Assembly (NCBI GenBank): GCA_037127315.1
Contig: JBBBDQ010001124.1
Coordinates: forward strand, 1,797,501 to 1,861,500
Direction: 5' to 3'
From: Ascarosepion bandense
Taxonomy: Eukaryota; Mollusca; Cephalopoda; Sepiida; Sepiidae
Length of the DNA stretch: 64,000 bases
The notes under the pieces were generated by a model that searched no databases, was not told the origin of the DNA, and saw nothing but the letters and a program-made list of their open reading frames with translations. Shown piece by piece: positions 53,626 to 64,000 of this stretch (position 1 is its first letter; each line of letters starts with the position of its first letter). The position numbers and the translations under genes were made by a program.

Positions 53626-54213
53626 CAACCCCCGGTTGATTGTTTCTGTTGGCAACCCCCGGCCCGCGAGCCACATCCGGCACTTGAGTGAATCTTGTCC
53701 GGCTCACTACCTTACTCAGGATATGATATAAATACAGGTAAACCAAACCAAACCAAACCAAACCAAACCAAACTGATTTACTTTAATTTTTTATTTATAG
53801 GGATTGCAAAAAATTAGTGTACAGCCTCACTTTCACTTTTTCTGTGAAATTGCTTTCATGAGCAGGCACTTTTAAATGAATATTTAAATGTAATTATTTT
53901 TTTTTATTATGAAAATTTTTGACATATGAAAATGCTTCAGCAAACATGATCATAAAATAAGATTTTTTTGTTAAATGTGTTTGTATTTTTCTCCTTTTTT
54001 TTTTTTTGTTATTTTTGTAGTAAAATAAGTGATATTGTTTAAATACAATTAAATTATATTGAATCCTTGCTTTCTTCAAACACATAGAAAATTTATTCAC
54101 ATCTTTAATAACATGGTTCTCCTCCATGACACTGGAGCCATAGCTGTTTGGCCCTTCTCCATGACTCTACATGGCTTTTTGGCCCTCACTCTTTAAAAGG
54201 TTGCCGACCCCTG
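53626..54213 (-). mobile_element. Non-autonomous hAT-type element inside the LINE
   Basis: Right end on the minus strand is CAGGGGTCGGCAACCTTTTA, a hAT-type terminus; left end contains GTTGGCAACCCCCGGCCCGC. Imperfect 8-bp duplication CTGTGGAT (53618-53625) / CTCTAGAT (54214-54221). The LINE resumes on each side. No transposase. An (AAACC)n tract is at 53737-53770. Confidence 0.7.
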
Positions 54214-54960
54214 CTCTAGATCAACTGTTAATGTATTGGCAATCAAATGATGAAAAGAGTCTACAAAAAACTTTAGTTAAAAATGGTGAAACCCTGGCTT
54301 TTGGGCATCTCAAAAAATGTACGACAGGATTTTGTATGCAGTTCTTCTTCACAAGTTTAAAAGTTACGGTGTCTCCAGACAAATTTTTGAACAGATTCAG
54401 TCTTTCCTATTAAATTGTAAAATTAAAGTTATCCTAAATTGCCAATCTTCTATATCCTTTTGTAATTCTTGATAAGATCCAAAAAAGAATCAGTGATATT
54501 ATTGGTTCTGACCTGTTATCTCAGCTTCATTCACTTTCTCATCAATCTAAAGTTGCCTCCCTGTGCCTTTTCTATAAATACTTTTATCACAATTGTTTGG
54601 ATGAGCTCTTTCCCATGCTACCTGGACTTTATGAATTTAAGTGTCGTACTAGACTGGCAACATGGTCTCATCAATTTTCATTTGAGTTGGTGAGATATAA
54701 ATGTAAGTTCTATGCAAACAATTTTTTTTTGTTTGCATTTCTTACTTGTGGAAATCCCTTCCAGCTCCATGTTTTCCAGCCAACTTTTATCTGCAAAAAT
54801 TTAAATGCAATGTCAATCACTATCTATTGTCTTTTTGATTATTCTCTGTTGTTCTCACTCCTTAGGAATGTTTCTGTTTTCTAATTCTTCCACATCCGTT
54901 AACTTCTCATGTTATAGTGACTTTACTGCCTTGCTTAAAATGAAATCAATTAAAAAAAAA

Positions 54961-55379
54961 AGAATCTGTTATTTCCTATTTAATCTCCATAATTTATAAT
55001 TACTGGCTTGGCTATTTTAAGGTGATAATTTTAACCATAAACATAACTAATTTTTTTCACCTGTGGGGACTTAGGGTCACAAAGGAAGTCAGAATTTTCT
55101 TTTTCCATTATATTTACAGGTATGCTTCACCTTATATCAATAATTTGTTCCATGAGTGGCAGCTTAAGTTAAAATACAACTTAAGTCACATTTACTTGTC
55201 TCTAGGCTAAACCACAAGTAACCATTCCCAGTTCTGTATTTTATTTATAAATGCATTTTTAATAATATATGACCAATAAGAATCTATTTTTAGCTTTTTT
55301 AGCTTTAGTTTTCAATATAGTACAGAAAAAAAAGCAATCTAAATGTACAAATACACGTATGTACATACTTGTAAATTTT
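54961..55379. other. Unassigned AT-rich stretch
   Basis: Nothing recognised. Confidence 0.5.
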
Positions 55380-55650
55380 CTAAACATATACATACTGTTA
55401 AATATAAGAGACAATGAATGTCTATTATGTTTAATCATGAGCTGTTCGAACGTCATATTTTGGCTTTAATTTCAGTTGAAAATAAAGACAAAAATTCTCC
55501 AACATTTGGATAATTTTTTATTAATTGGTTCTAAGCTTTCGGCTCACATGAGCCATCGTCAGAGAGCTTATTAAGATGGTAATGCATTAACATCCACCAT
55601 GATTTTGTTTTGTGTTGACATAAAACTCTGCTAGGCAATGTACATATAGA
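55380..55650 (-). mobile_element. Penelope 5' end fragment
   Basis: Minus-strand copy of 46862-47180, including CTGACGATGGCTCATGTGAG and CCGAAAGC at 55531-55563. Its reading frame (MIKHNRHSLSLIFNS) is partly open. No (TA)n follows here, unlike the other copies. Confidence 0.7.
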
Positions 55651-56033
55651 TGTTTACAATTTGATATTTTTATAGGGCTGTTTATTAGTGAATGTGGTTT
55701 GCTCTAAGTCGTTATAAAATAAAATAATTTTTTATTGTTAAATAACATATACAGTCACTAAAATTATTTTGCAATAGTAGAAAATAAGCTAATTTATATT
55801 AAATTCACCAATATTTGTATTCAATTTTACATACGTATTTTGATATAATTTTATACTTTTATTCCTATTTATTATACATTAACATGATTTTATGTGTTTT
55901 TAACACTTTTCCTAGTGATATTATGACTTCAATGTTTATGGTGAACATAGATAAACTCAAATAAAATGACTTGATTTTCATTTTTCTCTATATATATATA
56001 TTTTTTGACAAACGATGTATCATCGAAAACAAC
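55651..56033. other. Unassigned AT-rich stretch
   Basis: Nothing recognised. Confidence 0.5.
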
Positions 56034-56576
56034 TTAACTCAAAACAAAATAATCGAAGATATACCTGTATATGTTTTTCAAGATAGTTTGTGTTACATCG
56101 GGAAACAGAATTATGTGAAATAATACAAAATAACGTAATAGTATAAAAGTAGGTGTATTGACAGGAAAAGAGAAGTATTTACAAGAGGTGAGGATTAGTA
56201 GAATACAGAACCAGGTAATTAGTATACAGTATCGTCGTAGAGACATCATAGATTGACTAGCAAAACACTTCCGGTGCAATACTGGAAATACCTGACTGAC
56301 TTGCTCACTCGACTTCCTTCCTTGAGGTATAATCACTATTTTATATAGTGATTCGAATAGTCCATTTCTGTGGAAAGGTGGAGAGTGCCCTAACACTTTG
56401 TTAATGAGTTTGAAGACTAGAATTTCAGTGGAATACAGGTCCTTTATTTTAGATACATTTCTGTAGAATGTAAAGTTCGGATAAAAAAAAATCATAAAGT
56501 TTATTAAATAAATTGGATCAGTTTCAAAATCATCTAAAAATATATCTTTTTCTTTATAGACACTAAAGATGAACAT
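56034..56576 (-). CDS. Open frame of 180 codons, unknown, doubtful
   Basis: I do not recognise this protein. It is F/I/L/Y-rich, with hydrophobic stretches (ITWFCILLILTSC about residues 117-130, FILLRYFVLFHIILF about 142-156) that could be membrane segments or just AT-rich composition. It is the longest non-repetitive open frame in the window outside transposon relics. No second copy, polyadenylation context or splice pattern was identified. It could be a relic of an unidentified element, part of a host exon, or chance. A conserved homologue in another cephalopod would support it. Confidence 0.2.
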   Translation of the reverse strand: MFIFSVYKEKDIFLDDFETDPIYLINFMIFFYPNFTFYRNVSKIKDLYSTEILVFKLINKVLGHSPPFHRNGLFESLYKIVIIPQGRKSSEQVSQVFPVLHRKCFASQSMMSLRRYCILITWFCILLILTSCKYFSFPVNTPTFILLRYFVLFHIILFPDVTQTILKNIYRYIFDYFVLS

Positions 56577-56615
56577 TCATAAAGAAGGGACCCTCAAATT
56601 TATTCATTTCTTTAT

Positions 56616-56795
56616 TTTTCAGCTATGGGTTGAATAGCAAGATATGTAGGGTTCTATAGCCTTGGTAGACAACCAGTCTACTGCAGAATGTAATGGCAAT
56701 CTACTGCAAGAAAATCTTCTGCCTTGTCAGTCATGTCTTGAAAGAGTAATGATTCCCCAAGCATGTATCATGTATGGCAATTATTTGACTGACCA
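56616..56795 (+). mobile_element. tRNA-derived SINE, 5' truncated
   Basis: GCTATGGGTTGAATAGCAAG, AACCAGTCTACTGCAGAATG and GTCAGTCATGTCTTGAAAGA match the SINE body; head missing. Confidence 0.8.
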
Positions 56796-56932
56796 TGTAG
56801 AATTTAGTTGGAATGTTTTGAGCACTTAAGATGAATCCAACTATTTTGGTTTTCAGTACAGAGCATTTCAACATATTGATTTACATATGGGCTAATACAG
56901 GCTGCAGATCAAAGACTTGCAGCCGTAGGAAG

Positions 56933-57765
56933 CTGGTTAATGCTTATTTGATTCGGCCTTGTGTCATACTTAACCAAACTCACTACAGCTTACATGTTTT
57001 ATGCAGAATTATCATCATCAGAATTATCAGAAAGTCTTCATCATTATCAGAAGGTTGGTTGCAAAATGGAATGTGTGCAATAAAATAAAATATACATTTT
57101 TCATGTTAAAATAGAAATTTATTAAAAGAAATGAATAATAAGAATTCGTAGAAATTATGTTCAATTAGAAAGTTTAGGGTATCAAGAGTTGTAGAAAATG
57201 TTCATAGTAGTAATGTAGGTATTTAAAATGTCCACAGAAGTTTAGAGTTTATGGTTGTGTAGTAGCAGAATGTAAGATCTTTGTTCCTTCCTCTTTTTGG
57301 TAGGTCGCGACAGGTTGTGAGAAAGAGAAGGCAAAACAAATAAAGAAGTTGTACTTAACACATCCATTTTGTTGTTGCTGATGTCCTCTTTAGCAGCGTG
57401 GTGTGAAAATGAAGAAAAGGACATTGGAAGAAGAGGTCAAATGAAACTGTGGCATGACCTACGTCTGGGTTGATGTGGAGTGAAAAAGAAGAAAAGAAAA
57501 TTGGCAGTGAGGGTGAGTCAGCTTGTAGTTTCTTCTTTACATGGTAAGATGCTGTCAGCTACTGCTTCCATCTGATCGACTTTGATGGGGTAGCCTCCTG
57601 GCAAGCCTTTTAACATCTAGGCATGAAAATACGTCATATATGAATTTGCTATTTTTAATCCAATCAGGATTCAGAATTTGCTTTTCACACTGACTTGTGA
57701 ATTTTTCTTAGTTGGGTTTTTCCACAATGCTTTTAGTTCTTAATTTCTTATCTCTAGAGACTAGA
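56933..57765 (-). mobile_element. LTR (TGTAGC family), divergent subfamily
   Basis: Minus strand ends in CAGCTTCCTACGGCTGCA (56933). It carries a modest expansion of the TTCTGATGATAA unit (57005-57055). The middle matches 19140-19700 rather than the other LTRs, so it joins two related repeat types. Confidence 0.65.
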
Positions 57766-58934
57766 AGAGCTCCCAAGGGCTTAGAACAGAGGAGATTGGT
57801 TTATTTTCAGATTTAATGCAGCTCCTTTGAACTGATTAGAAATAATTTAGAGTAGTTAGGTCTCTTTACTTGAAGTGGTTCATATGAAGTTGTAAACAAA
57901 ATTAGATGAGTTTCAAAATCATTTAAAATTTTAGATGTTGGGTTTCATGTTTGTCTCCAAAAACTGCTTCAAGTAAAAAAAAAAATCTTTTTTTCTTTTA
58001 TTGGTTGGGGTGGGTGTTGGGGGTATCAAATATACATAAAAATGGACCCCAAATTCTATTAGCTCATGGGCCTCTTAAGGCTTTTATCTGGCCCTGAGAT
58101 CACTTTGAAACAGAGATTGAAAAAATATGTTCAAAATTTTGTGTAAGTGAATACTTAAATTATTAAAAAGAATAAAGAAAAAGTAATCTTCTGAAAAAAA
58201 TTCACCATTTATATCATCAAATAACATTTTCAAGTGTTTTTTGTCTATTATCAATTGACTTTGTGTTTTTTTACCATTAACTCCAGAAGCTGGGTTAAAG
58301 TAGCTGTGTATTTGTTAAATGATTGAAAGTGCAACTTAAACAATTGGCAATTGTTATCGAATGTTGAGTACGGTTTTCTAAATTCTTTAACTGCTTGTCT
58401 GAAATTAAATATTAAGATATATTTTGTTTGGATAAGTGAAAAATGTTTGAATGATTTCATTGTTTCTGTTCATTTCATGTGCATATAATCAAAGTTTTTT
58501 GGCTGAAATTCTACCAAACATTAATCATAAATATTTTTTTTAATATTCCTTGTTTTGTCAGAGTTTGTGCTTATTGTCCACAATCATGCCATTTTTCCCC
58601 AATTATCTGGGTTCCTTCAGTAAACCCAAATTCTTGTTGCATATCATTGTGCATATGAAAATAAATGTATATCCAATGGAATTCTAAGAATTCTCTTAAT
58701 TATTTGCCAGATGAGATGTTTTCATTTCTGAGTGTTTCTGAGAAAAACCTTGAAAGTTCTTGTATATTTTGGAATTTGATTTGATATTCTACATGTGGAA
58801 TCTTTTGATGATCTTAGTTCTGTAAGTTTTTGAATACTGGTCATCAGGCTCTTAATTTGTTTTTTAAAAACTTCATAATCAAACAGATTGTTTCCAATTC
58901 TGAACAATTTTTCAAGAATTAAAATAGCTCGTTC
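57766..58934. other. Unassigned
   Basis: Poly-A/T runs near 57980; the 60-70-residue minus frames show no motif. Confidence 0.5.
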
Positions 58935-59125
58935 ATATTCATCTGTCTGCCGTGCAACTAATACAAAAACTGAATAGCAGTATCATCTACATAAATACCT
59001 AACTGGGAACTGATGACATCAGGAAGGTCATTGATGAAGATCAGAAACAGTGTAGGCCCAAGGATAGAGCCCTGGGAGACCCCCACATTAGTATGAAATG
59101 ATCTAGAAGTGCTCGTTCAACAAAA
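58935..59125 (-). pseudogene. LINE reverse transcriptase fragment with YVDD
   Basis: The minus strand reads [30 protein letters not shown] and [11 protein letters not shown], then a stop. This is the core of a CR1/jockey-type RT: the QGSILGP motif and the catalytic YVDD, both intact. The preceding decayed [11 protein letters not shown] segment is N-terminal to it. Only about 60 residues remain, bordered by a SINE 100 bp away. Family beyond non-LTR is not certain. Confidence 0.85.
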
Positions 59126-59235
59126 CCTTCATTACAACATTTGTTATGGATGATGAGATTATGCCAGAATATTTTTCTCCGTGAAGACAAACATGCCATA
59201 CCCTGTTATTTTAAAACTTTTACACTGATTACATT

Positions 59236-59518
59236 CAGTTAGTTAAATGCCATACGTGATACATGCTTAGGCGATCATCTCGGAAGAGACATGACTGACT
59301 GGGCAGAAGATTATCCCGCAGTAGGTTGCCATTGCTTTCTGTGGCAGACTGGTTGCCAACCAAGGCTATAGAACCCAATCTGTCCTGTTATTTAACCCAT
59401 AACTGGAAGGAAGAGACGGATTAATACCTTTTCCAAGGGTATTTGTGCATAAGTGAATGCAAGGAATTCAACTGGAATTTGAACTTGGATCCCCGATTAC
59501 TCGTTCCAAGCCACAATG
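59236..59518 (-). mobile_element. tRNA-derived SINE with 11-bp target duplication
   Basis: Minus-strand SINE, head slightly truncated, flanked by CTGATTACATT at 59225-59235 and 59519-59529. Confidence 0.9.
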
Positions 59519-59529
59519 CTGATTACATT

Positions 59530-60016
59530 ACACTTAATAAACAGACCCTTTAAATCTTAAGGAAAATGGCCCCTTCATCAGATTCCTATAGACTGGTGCT
59601 ACAAAATCACAAACAAAGAGCATTAACAAATAAAAATCGCATCACTTGAGAACTTCCAACAGCAGCAACAACAAAAATGGATAGCACATATTACTAAAAG
59701 AGAAAATAATAAAATCTGTCTGTTAACTTTCCATACAACCAAAAAACAAAATATTTGGAAGGAAACTTTCAAGCATATCAGAAAAATTGGCTTAAAAAGT
59801 GTAATTTCTTGAAAAACTGCTTTAATAAAAATTTTACAAATTCCAACTGACAAGAACACTAACTGTTCGGTCACTGAATGCCCAGAAAAAAGAAAGAAAA
59901 ATAAATAACTATCGAGTGAAAGAGAGAAAGCAAAACTGAAAGAGTGAAAGAGAGAAATAGAGAGAGAATAAAATGATAGTGCCAAAGAATGAGAGAAAAA
60001 AGTAATTATATATATA
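59530..60016. other. Unassigned, A-rich with GA patches
   Basis: AGAGAGA-type sequence at 59920-59995. The 137-residue minus frame is a composition artefact. Confidence 0.5.
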
Positions 60017-60718
60017 CTAGCAGTATAGCCCGGCATTGCTTGGGTGTAATGAATGCTTTAAAACTAATCCATGGTCCTGGAACTCAGACTCTTTGAACAT
60101 TGGCACGAAAGACTAAAAAGCAATAGTTGTTTCCAGTTAAAGTGAAACCATAGACTGAAAGAAAAATGAATGGATGTAAGTCAAATAATTTCCTGGTATC
60201 GATATCAAATAAGTTTTTTTTGTCATAAACTGAATTTTGAAGGCTAAATAATTCCTCTGAGTAAATGGTATCTTGGCTGAGACTAAGAACTACAATTATA
60301 CCTACTTAGAGCCACCTCAAAGCAAAAACTAAAAAAAAAAGGGCTGAAAAAAATACAGACATACAGGTAGATAAACAGACACACACACACAAACATCTTG
60401 CCTTTTATATATATATTATCAATTTTCTGCACTACTGTAAGAACTGCAACCTTGAAACTTCTGAATATCGTTTCTTATGTCTTTGTTTATGAGTGTATGA
60501 AATTTGATTAAAATCGGACCACTCCTTCTATAACCCAATTTTTTCGATTATTGATTTTCAATATTTATCAGGGATGCCTCAACACAAAACCCAGCTAAGA
60601 ACACTTGCAGATGCTTATAGTACAACTGTGTAAATTTTCAAAAAATCGGTTTTGGAGTCTTTGGGTAATGCACACACACACACACAGAGACAAAATTCCA
60701 TTTATAAATAAGTTTAGA
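60017..60718 (-). mobile_element. Non-autonomous Helitron, long form, clean ends
   Basis: CTAG complement at 60017-60020; TCTAAACTTATTTATAAATG from 60718 on the minus strand. Hairpin slightly mutated. A precedes and T follows. Confidence 0.85.
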
Positions 60719-60723
60719 TTAGA

Positions 60724-60744
60724 TTTATATATATATATATATAT

Positions 60745-60791
<47 letters not shown>

Positions 60792-60895
60792 AATGGTTAA
60801 TTTTACCATTACCATGTTACACACATGAAAAAACTGAACTCTCCATCTTTACCAAAATAAAAGATGGAGAATTCAGTTTTCTTAGCCATTTCCAT
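60724..60895. repeat. (TA)n(GA)n and inverted repeat
   Basis: TA 60724-60745, GA 60747-60787. Then GGAAATGG ... AAAACTGAACTCTCCATCTT pairs with AAGATGGAGAATTCAGTTTT ... CCATTTCC (60788-60895). Confidence 0.85.
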
Positions 60896-60955
60896 ATCAG
60901 CAACTCACTTCATAAAACTTAACAGCCACTAGTATTCATACATTTGATTTGGTTA

Positions 60956-61265
60956 TAGTGGTGAAGTTTGTGGTGCAGTGGATATTGGCTCGAAATGAGA
61001 AATCGTGAATCTGAGTTCAAATTCCAGTTGAATTCCTTACGTTCATTAATGCACAAATACCCTTGGGAAAGGTATTAATCCATCTCTTCCCTCCAGTTAT
61101 GGGTTAAATAACAGAACAGATCAGGTTCTATAGCATTGGCTGACAACCAATCTATCGCAGAAAGTAATGGCAACCTACTGTGGGATAATCTTCTCCCCAG
61201 TCAGTCATGTCTCTTTCGAGACATGATCACCCAAGTGTGTGTCACGTGTGGCAGTTAACTGACTG
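60956..61265 (+). mobile_element. tRNA-derived SINE, full length
   Basis: GTTTGTGGTGCAGTGGATAT head, GGTATTAATCCATCTCTTCC, full body, ending CAGTTAACTGACTGG. Confidence 0.9.
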
Positions 61266-61529
61266 GTAAAGGCTTGAGCAGAGCCAACCACACTTTTTGT
61301 AAAAGTCAGTTACAGGGAACTGGTTACAAAGTGTAATCAATTTGTATTTTTCCCTCAGATTAGGTCATTTGCAGTAGTGTGCAGTGATATGAACCTATTT
61401 TTGGAGTGTATGATGAAATTTTTTTGGCTTTGAAGAATATTGCATCAGCAATGATTGCCTCAGATTCCTATCACACCCAGACACTATTGTCTTAACTGAC
61501 AATTAGTTGTCTGCAGTGGACATTACTCC

Positions 61530-61760
61530 AAGGAAGCATATGAAAACTGTAACACTTCACAAACACACTGGCAAGCCTTACTGAGAGAGTGTGGATATTG
61601 TTGGTGTCAACATTTCAACTATCAGTCGTGTCATCAAGGCGAAAAGAAACAAACTGGATCCATCAGTCCAAAACATAAAGAAAAATGTGGTCAGAAGAGA
61701 AAAACAATGCCAATACAAGACGTATACATGACCAGAGAAAGTGAGAAAGATCCCTGGAAG
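61530..61760 (+). pseudogene. Tc1-like transposase N-terminal relic
   Basis: Reads KTVTLHKHTGKPY, a stop, ESVDIVGVNISTISRVIKAK, then after a frameshift KQTGSISPKHKEKCGQKRKT and TRESEKDPWKT. This is the paired-like helix-turn-helix followed by the GRKRKT-type basic motif of Tc1/mariner transposases; the final glycine-arginine pair is GQKR here. The DDE domain is absent. A different lineage from the copy at 36504. No terminal repeats were located. Confidence 0.7.
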
Positions 61761-61812
61761 ACATTATTTGTTTTGTTTCAATTAATTTGTACAAGGGTGT
61801 AAGTTGTAACCT

Positions 61813-61878
61813 TAAAGCACTGACTTTCTGACATTATTTACTCTCAAGCACTGACTTTCTGACATTATTTACTCTCAA
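61813..61878. repeat. 31-bp tandem duplication
   Basis: AGCACTGACTTTCTGACATT plus ATTTACTCTCA occurs twice in direct succession. Confidence 0.9.
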
Positions 61879-62014
61879 CATTTTAATTATTATTTGACCA
61901 GAAAATCTGTTAACTTTATAAACTTAACATTTTAATCAAAAAGATGCCTATCATCCACAATGATATTCTTAATGGACCATACAAACACAACAATAAACAT
62001 CTCACTATAAATGT

Positions 62015-62400
62015 TTGATGGGGAAACACACCTATTCCTCAGATAATGGACTCTCCCTCCTATAATGTTATGGGGAAACACCTATTCCTCAGATAATGGA
62101 CTCTCCCTCCTATATTAATGTTATGGGGAAAACACACCTATTCCTCAGATAATGGACTCTCTCTCCTATATTAATAAGAGTTAACAGGAAGATCTTGGAA
62201 AATTCATAGGAGTTCTTTAGAGTTCTATTAGAGTTCAGTAGAACTACTCGACAGTTGATATTAGTCAGCAGTTAGCCGAATACTAAGGAGTCAGCTGTCA
62301 GTGGAAGATTACCAAGTTCCCAACATTTAGGGTGAGTTAAGTTGATTAGCAACTGACACAGCACGATTATAACCTTCAGTGTGAAAACTATTCCACAACA
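62015..62400 (-). mobile_element. Solo LTR with triplicated end
   Basis: 5-bp target duplication AAATG (62010-62014, 62401-62405). Minus-strand copy of the 16912 family, ending CCACAACA on the plus strand. The segment GGGGAAACACACCTATTCCT ... CTCCCTCCTAT is present three times in tandem at 62018-62170. Confidence 0.85.
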
Positions 62401-63244
62401 AAATGTCTCATGAAATGAGAATTACACCAACTCATCAAACTTTGAAGGAAAAACATTCATGACTAGTCAAAGGACTTTCTCTCTGCCTGTCCAAATATGA
62501 AAATCTTGGAAATGACAGTAAATAATACAGCAGAACATTATCAGTTCAAGAATATTTCCACTCTGTCCGTTTATTTACTCAAGTTAAGGGGTGTATTCCC
62601 TCATACATTTTTCAAGGGGATTTGCATGTAAGGGAATGTAATGAACTCAATTGGAATTTGGATTTGGTTCTCCAATGCCTTCACACATCAGTAGAAGAGA
62701 AAATAATGGCATAAACTGTTAACTTTCCACACAACCAAAAAAAAAAAAAGCTTGCAAGAAAACATCAATCAATAGTAGAAAGAGCTATGGCAGTTAGTGA
62801 ATTTGGGAGCAAAAATTGGAGATATGTAAATCAAACCAGTATGAAAATTTAAGTATCTGGCTGTCACAAAAAAGAAACAAAAAAAAAAAATATATATATA
62901 TATATTGGTTAGAAGCAACCACAGGAAAGCATTTCAAACATGTCCACCAATCAAACCAAATTCTCAATTCTTGTCTTGATCTTTGAAATGTTATTCTCAC
63001 ATGAATGACAGCTCAAAAAAAAACTCCCCATCAAATGAACATACCATGTTTTATGCACTCGACCTGGCTACTACTCAGCCAATGAGCGCCTAGAACCAGT
63101 CAATAAGAATGGCTACAAGCAACACCAATTCTATGACCACTAAGTGCTGTCCAATTCTCCATCCAACCAAAGCTTCTCGATTCGCTGTCTCCACACTCCC
63201 TTACAAAACATACATTCATCTTTGGCTCTTTTGGGTCACCGAGG
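62401..63244. other. Unassigned; SINE-like scrap
   Basis: 62590-62670 (ACTCAATTGGAATTTGGATT) resembles part of a minus-strand SINE but is too short to call. TA tract at 62890-62905. Confidence 0.4.
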
Positions 63245-63835
63245 TAAGTCACTGCTACACTGGGGAATGTTTTAACAGAGGACAGAAAGTATAACACCAA
63301 AATCTGAAGGTGCAATGAAATAGCAAAAGATGCTTTCCAAAAGCTAAGTAAAATATTAAGAAACAGGAAAATTCCATAAGAAACAAAGAAAAAGTATATT
63401 GAATTGCTATGTGATATGAATCTTGCATCACAGTAGATGCTGAACAATCTCTTCACAGATGAAGAAGAAATATGAAGCAACAGAAATATGGTTCTACAGA
63501 AGGATGCTGAGAATATCATGAATCATGCATGTGAGCAATAATAGCTTTGGAGGAAATGGAAACAAAAAAGACATTAAACTTAACATCAGGAAGAGAGAGT
63601 TGGAATTTCTAGAGCACATAATGAGAAAAGAGGGCTTGGGAAATTTGATACCCACAGATGCACAAGAGAATTTGAGGAAGATAAACTACCTAGTGAGCTT
63701 GAGGAACTAGATAGCACAGTAAGGTTCAGAAGAGATAACAAAAAGACAAAATTTATTAAGAGCTGCAAAGGACAGAAAATTGTGGAGAGCCATGATCGCC
63801 AACGTATTGAATAGATACAGCATATAGAAGGAGAA
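63245..63835 (+). pseudogene. LINE ORF2 C-terminal fragment
   Basis: Forward reading, in shifted frames: QKLSKILRNRKIP, YRRMLRIS, then from 63525 NIRKRELEFLEHIMRKEGLG, NLIPTDAQENL and, near 63770, DRKLWRAMIANVLNRYS, then the end near 63835. The same order as 43790-44265 in the better copy (RKISLE, RRMLRISW, KRQLMFLGHVMRNE, WKAMFAYVL). The RT is missing and stops are frequent. 63836-64000 shows nothing further. Confidence 0.7.
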
Positions 63836-64000
63836 TTTCTTGAAAAACTGCTTCAAGACAAATATTTCTATAAATTTCAACTGGCAGTAACACGAAATGT
63901 TCCGTCAATGAATGCCGAATGTTCTCTATATGGAAACAGCTAATCTTATCCTTTACTTTTATTACTAATACAAACCTGAATCTTGGTGACTCCAGCGAAA

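Larger units (their letters stand above)
50590..54960 (+). pseudogene. CR1-like LINE, split by two insertions
   Basis: Segment 1 (50590-50820): KFSVPPLFNQIEVLKFSVDF, then NITPSMVSAIISNLDFHKEC and GP, the region just before the RT. Segment 2 (53327-53625): NGVPVIVLEKCAPNLPSVLS, ILYNKCLAASC, counterparts of SSVVPVFKNSGE and the NYRPISL block. Segment 3 (54214-54960): RSTVNVLAIK, LLHKFKSYGVSRQIFEQIQS FLLN, a deletion, then KIQKRISDIIGSDLLSQLHS, KVASLCLFYKYFYHN and the C-terminal tail to about 54840, with a 3' tail ending in A-rich sequence at 54960. Segment 1 joins segment 2 in frame when the LTR and one ACCT are removed. The catalytic YxDD region is deleted. Inactive. Confidence 0.85.

Noticed and set aside
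59623..60036. 137-codon minus frame
   Set aside because: Low-complexity GA/CT composition and overlap with a Helitron end.

Overview
The window looks like non-coding DNA (intergenic or intronic) from a large, repeat-rich, AT-rich animal genome. A coleoid cephalopod, most likely an octopus, is the best guess. The grounds are inference: very many long (TA)n tracts, tRNA-derived SINEs of octopus type, Penelope-like elements, CR1-like LINEs, non-autonomous Helitrons, and hAT and Tc1 relics. I found no host protein-coding gene, no intact tRNA or rRNA gene and no CRISPR array. Every recognisable protein stretch comes from a transposable element and is broken by stops, frameshifts or truncation.

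Layout. 1-8.5 kb: a SINE cut by the window edge, a Penelope endonuclease scrap, a Helitron, a LINE 3' end, foldback elements and a SINE carrying a hammerhead ribozyme. 8.5-10.9 kb: a complete but decayed hAT transposon with an exact 8-bp target duplication. 11.2-12.3 kb: a decayed Tigger/pogo-like transposase. 14.7-19.8 kb: a 5S-rRNA/tRNA chimeric SINE, a LINE 3' end, a long hairpin, and a Penelope-like reverse transcriptase relic interrupted by a solo LTR. 20.5-36.2 kb: LINE pieces, palindromic elements with tRNA-like cores, a second 5S-headed SINE, Penelope termini, Helitrons, ribozyme SINEs and an LTR-like pair. 36.2-44.3 kb: a Tc1-like relic, nested SINE, a 1.15-kb GATA satellite, solo LTRs and a LINE with reverse-transcriptase motifs. 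44.8-50.3 kb: LINE tails, Helitrons, a Penelope 5' end and an LTR. 50.6-55 kb: a CR1-like LINE split by two insertions, one an LTR whose tail has expanded into a 1.9-kb 12-bp satellite, the other a hAT-type element. 55-64 kb: Penelope, SINE, LTR, LINE and Tc1 fragments.

The most notable items are (1) five copies of a tRNA-promoter SINE with a 3' hammerhead ribozyme, three with an intact core; (2) two SINEs with a 5S rRNA head joined to a tRNA-derived SINE body; (3) the LTR with an exploded satellite, whose removal restores the host LINE reading frame; and (4) Penelope 5' ends in which a hammerhead-like motif lies directly in front of a conserved short reading frame. All names rest on motif recognition by eye; no alignments or searches were run.
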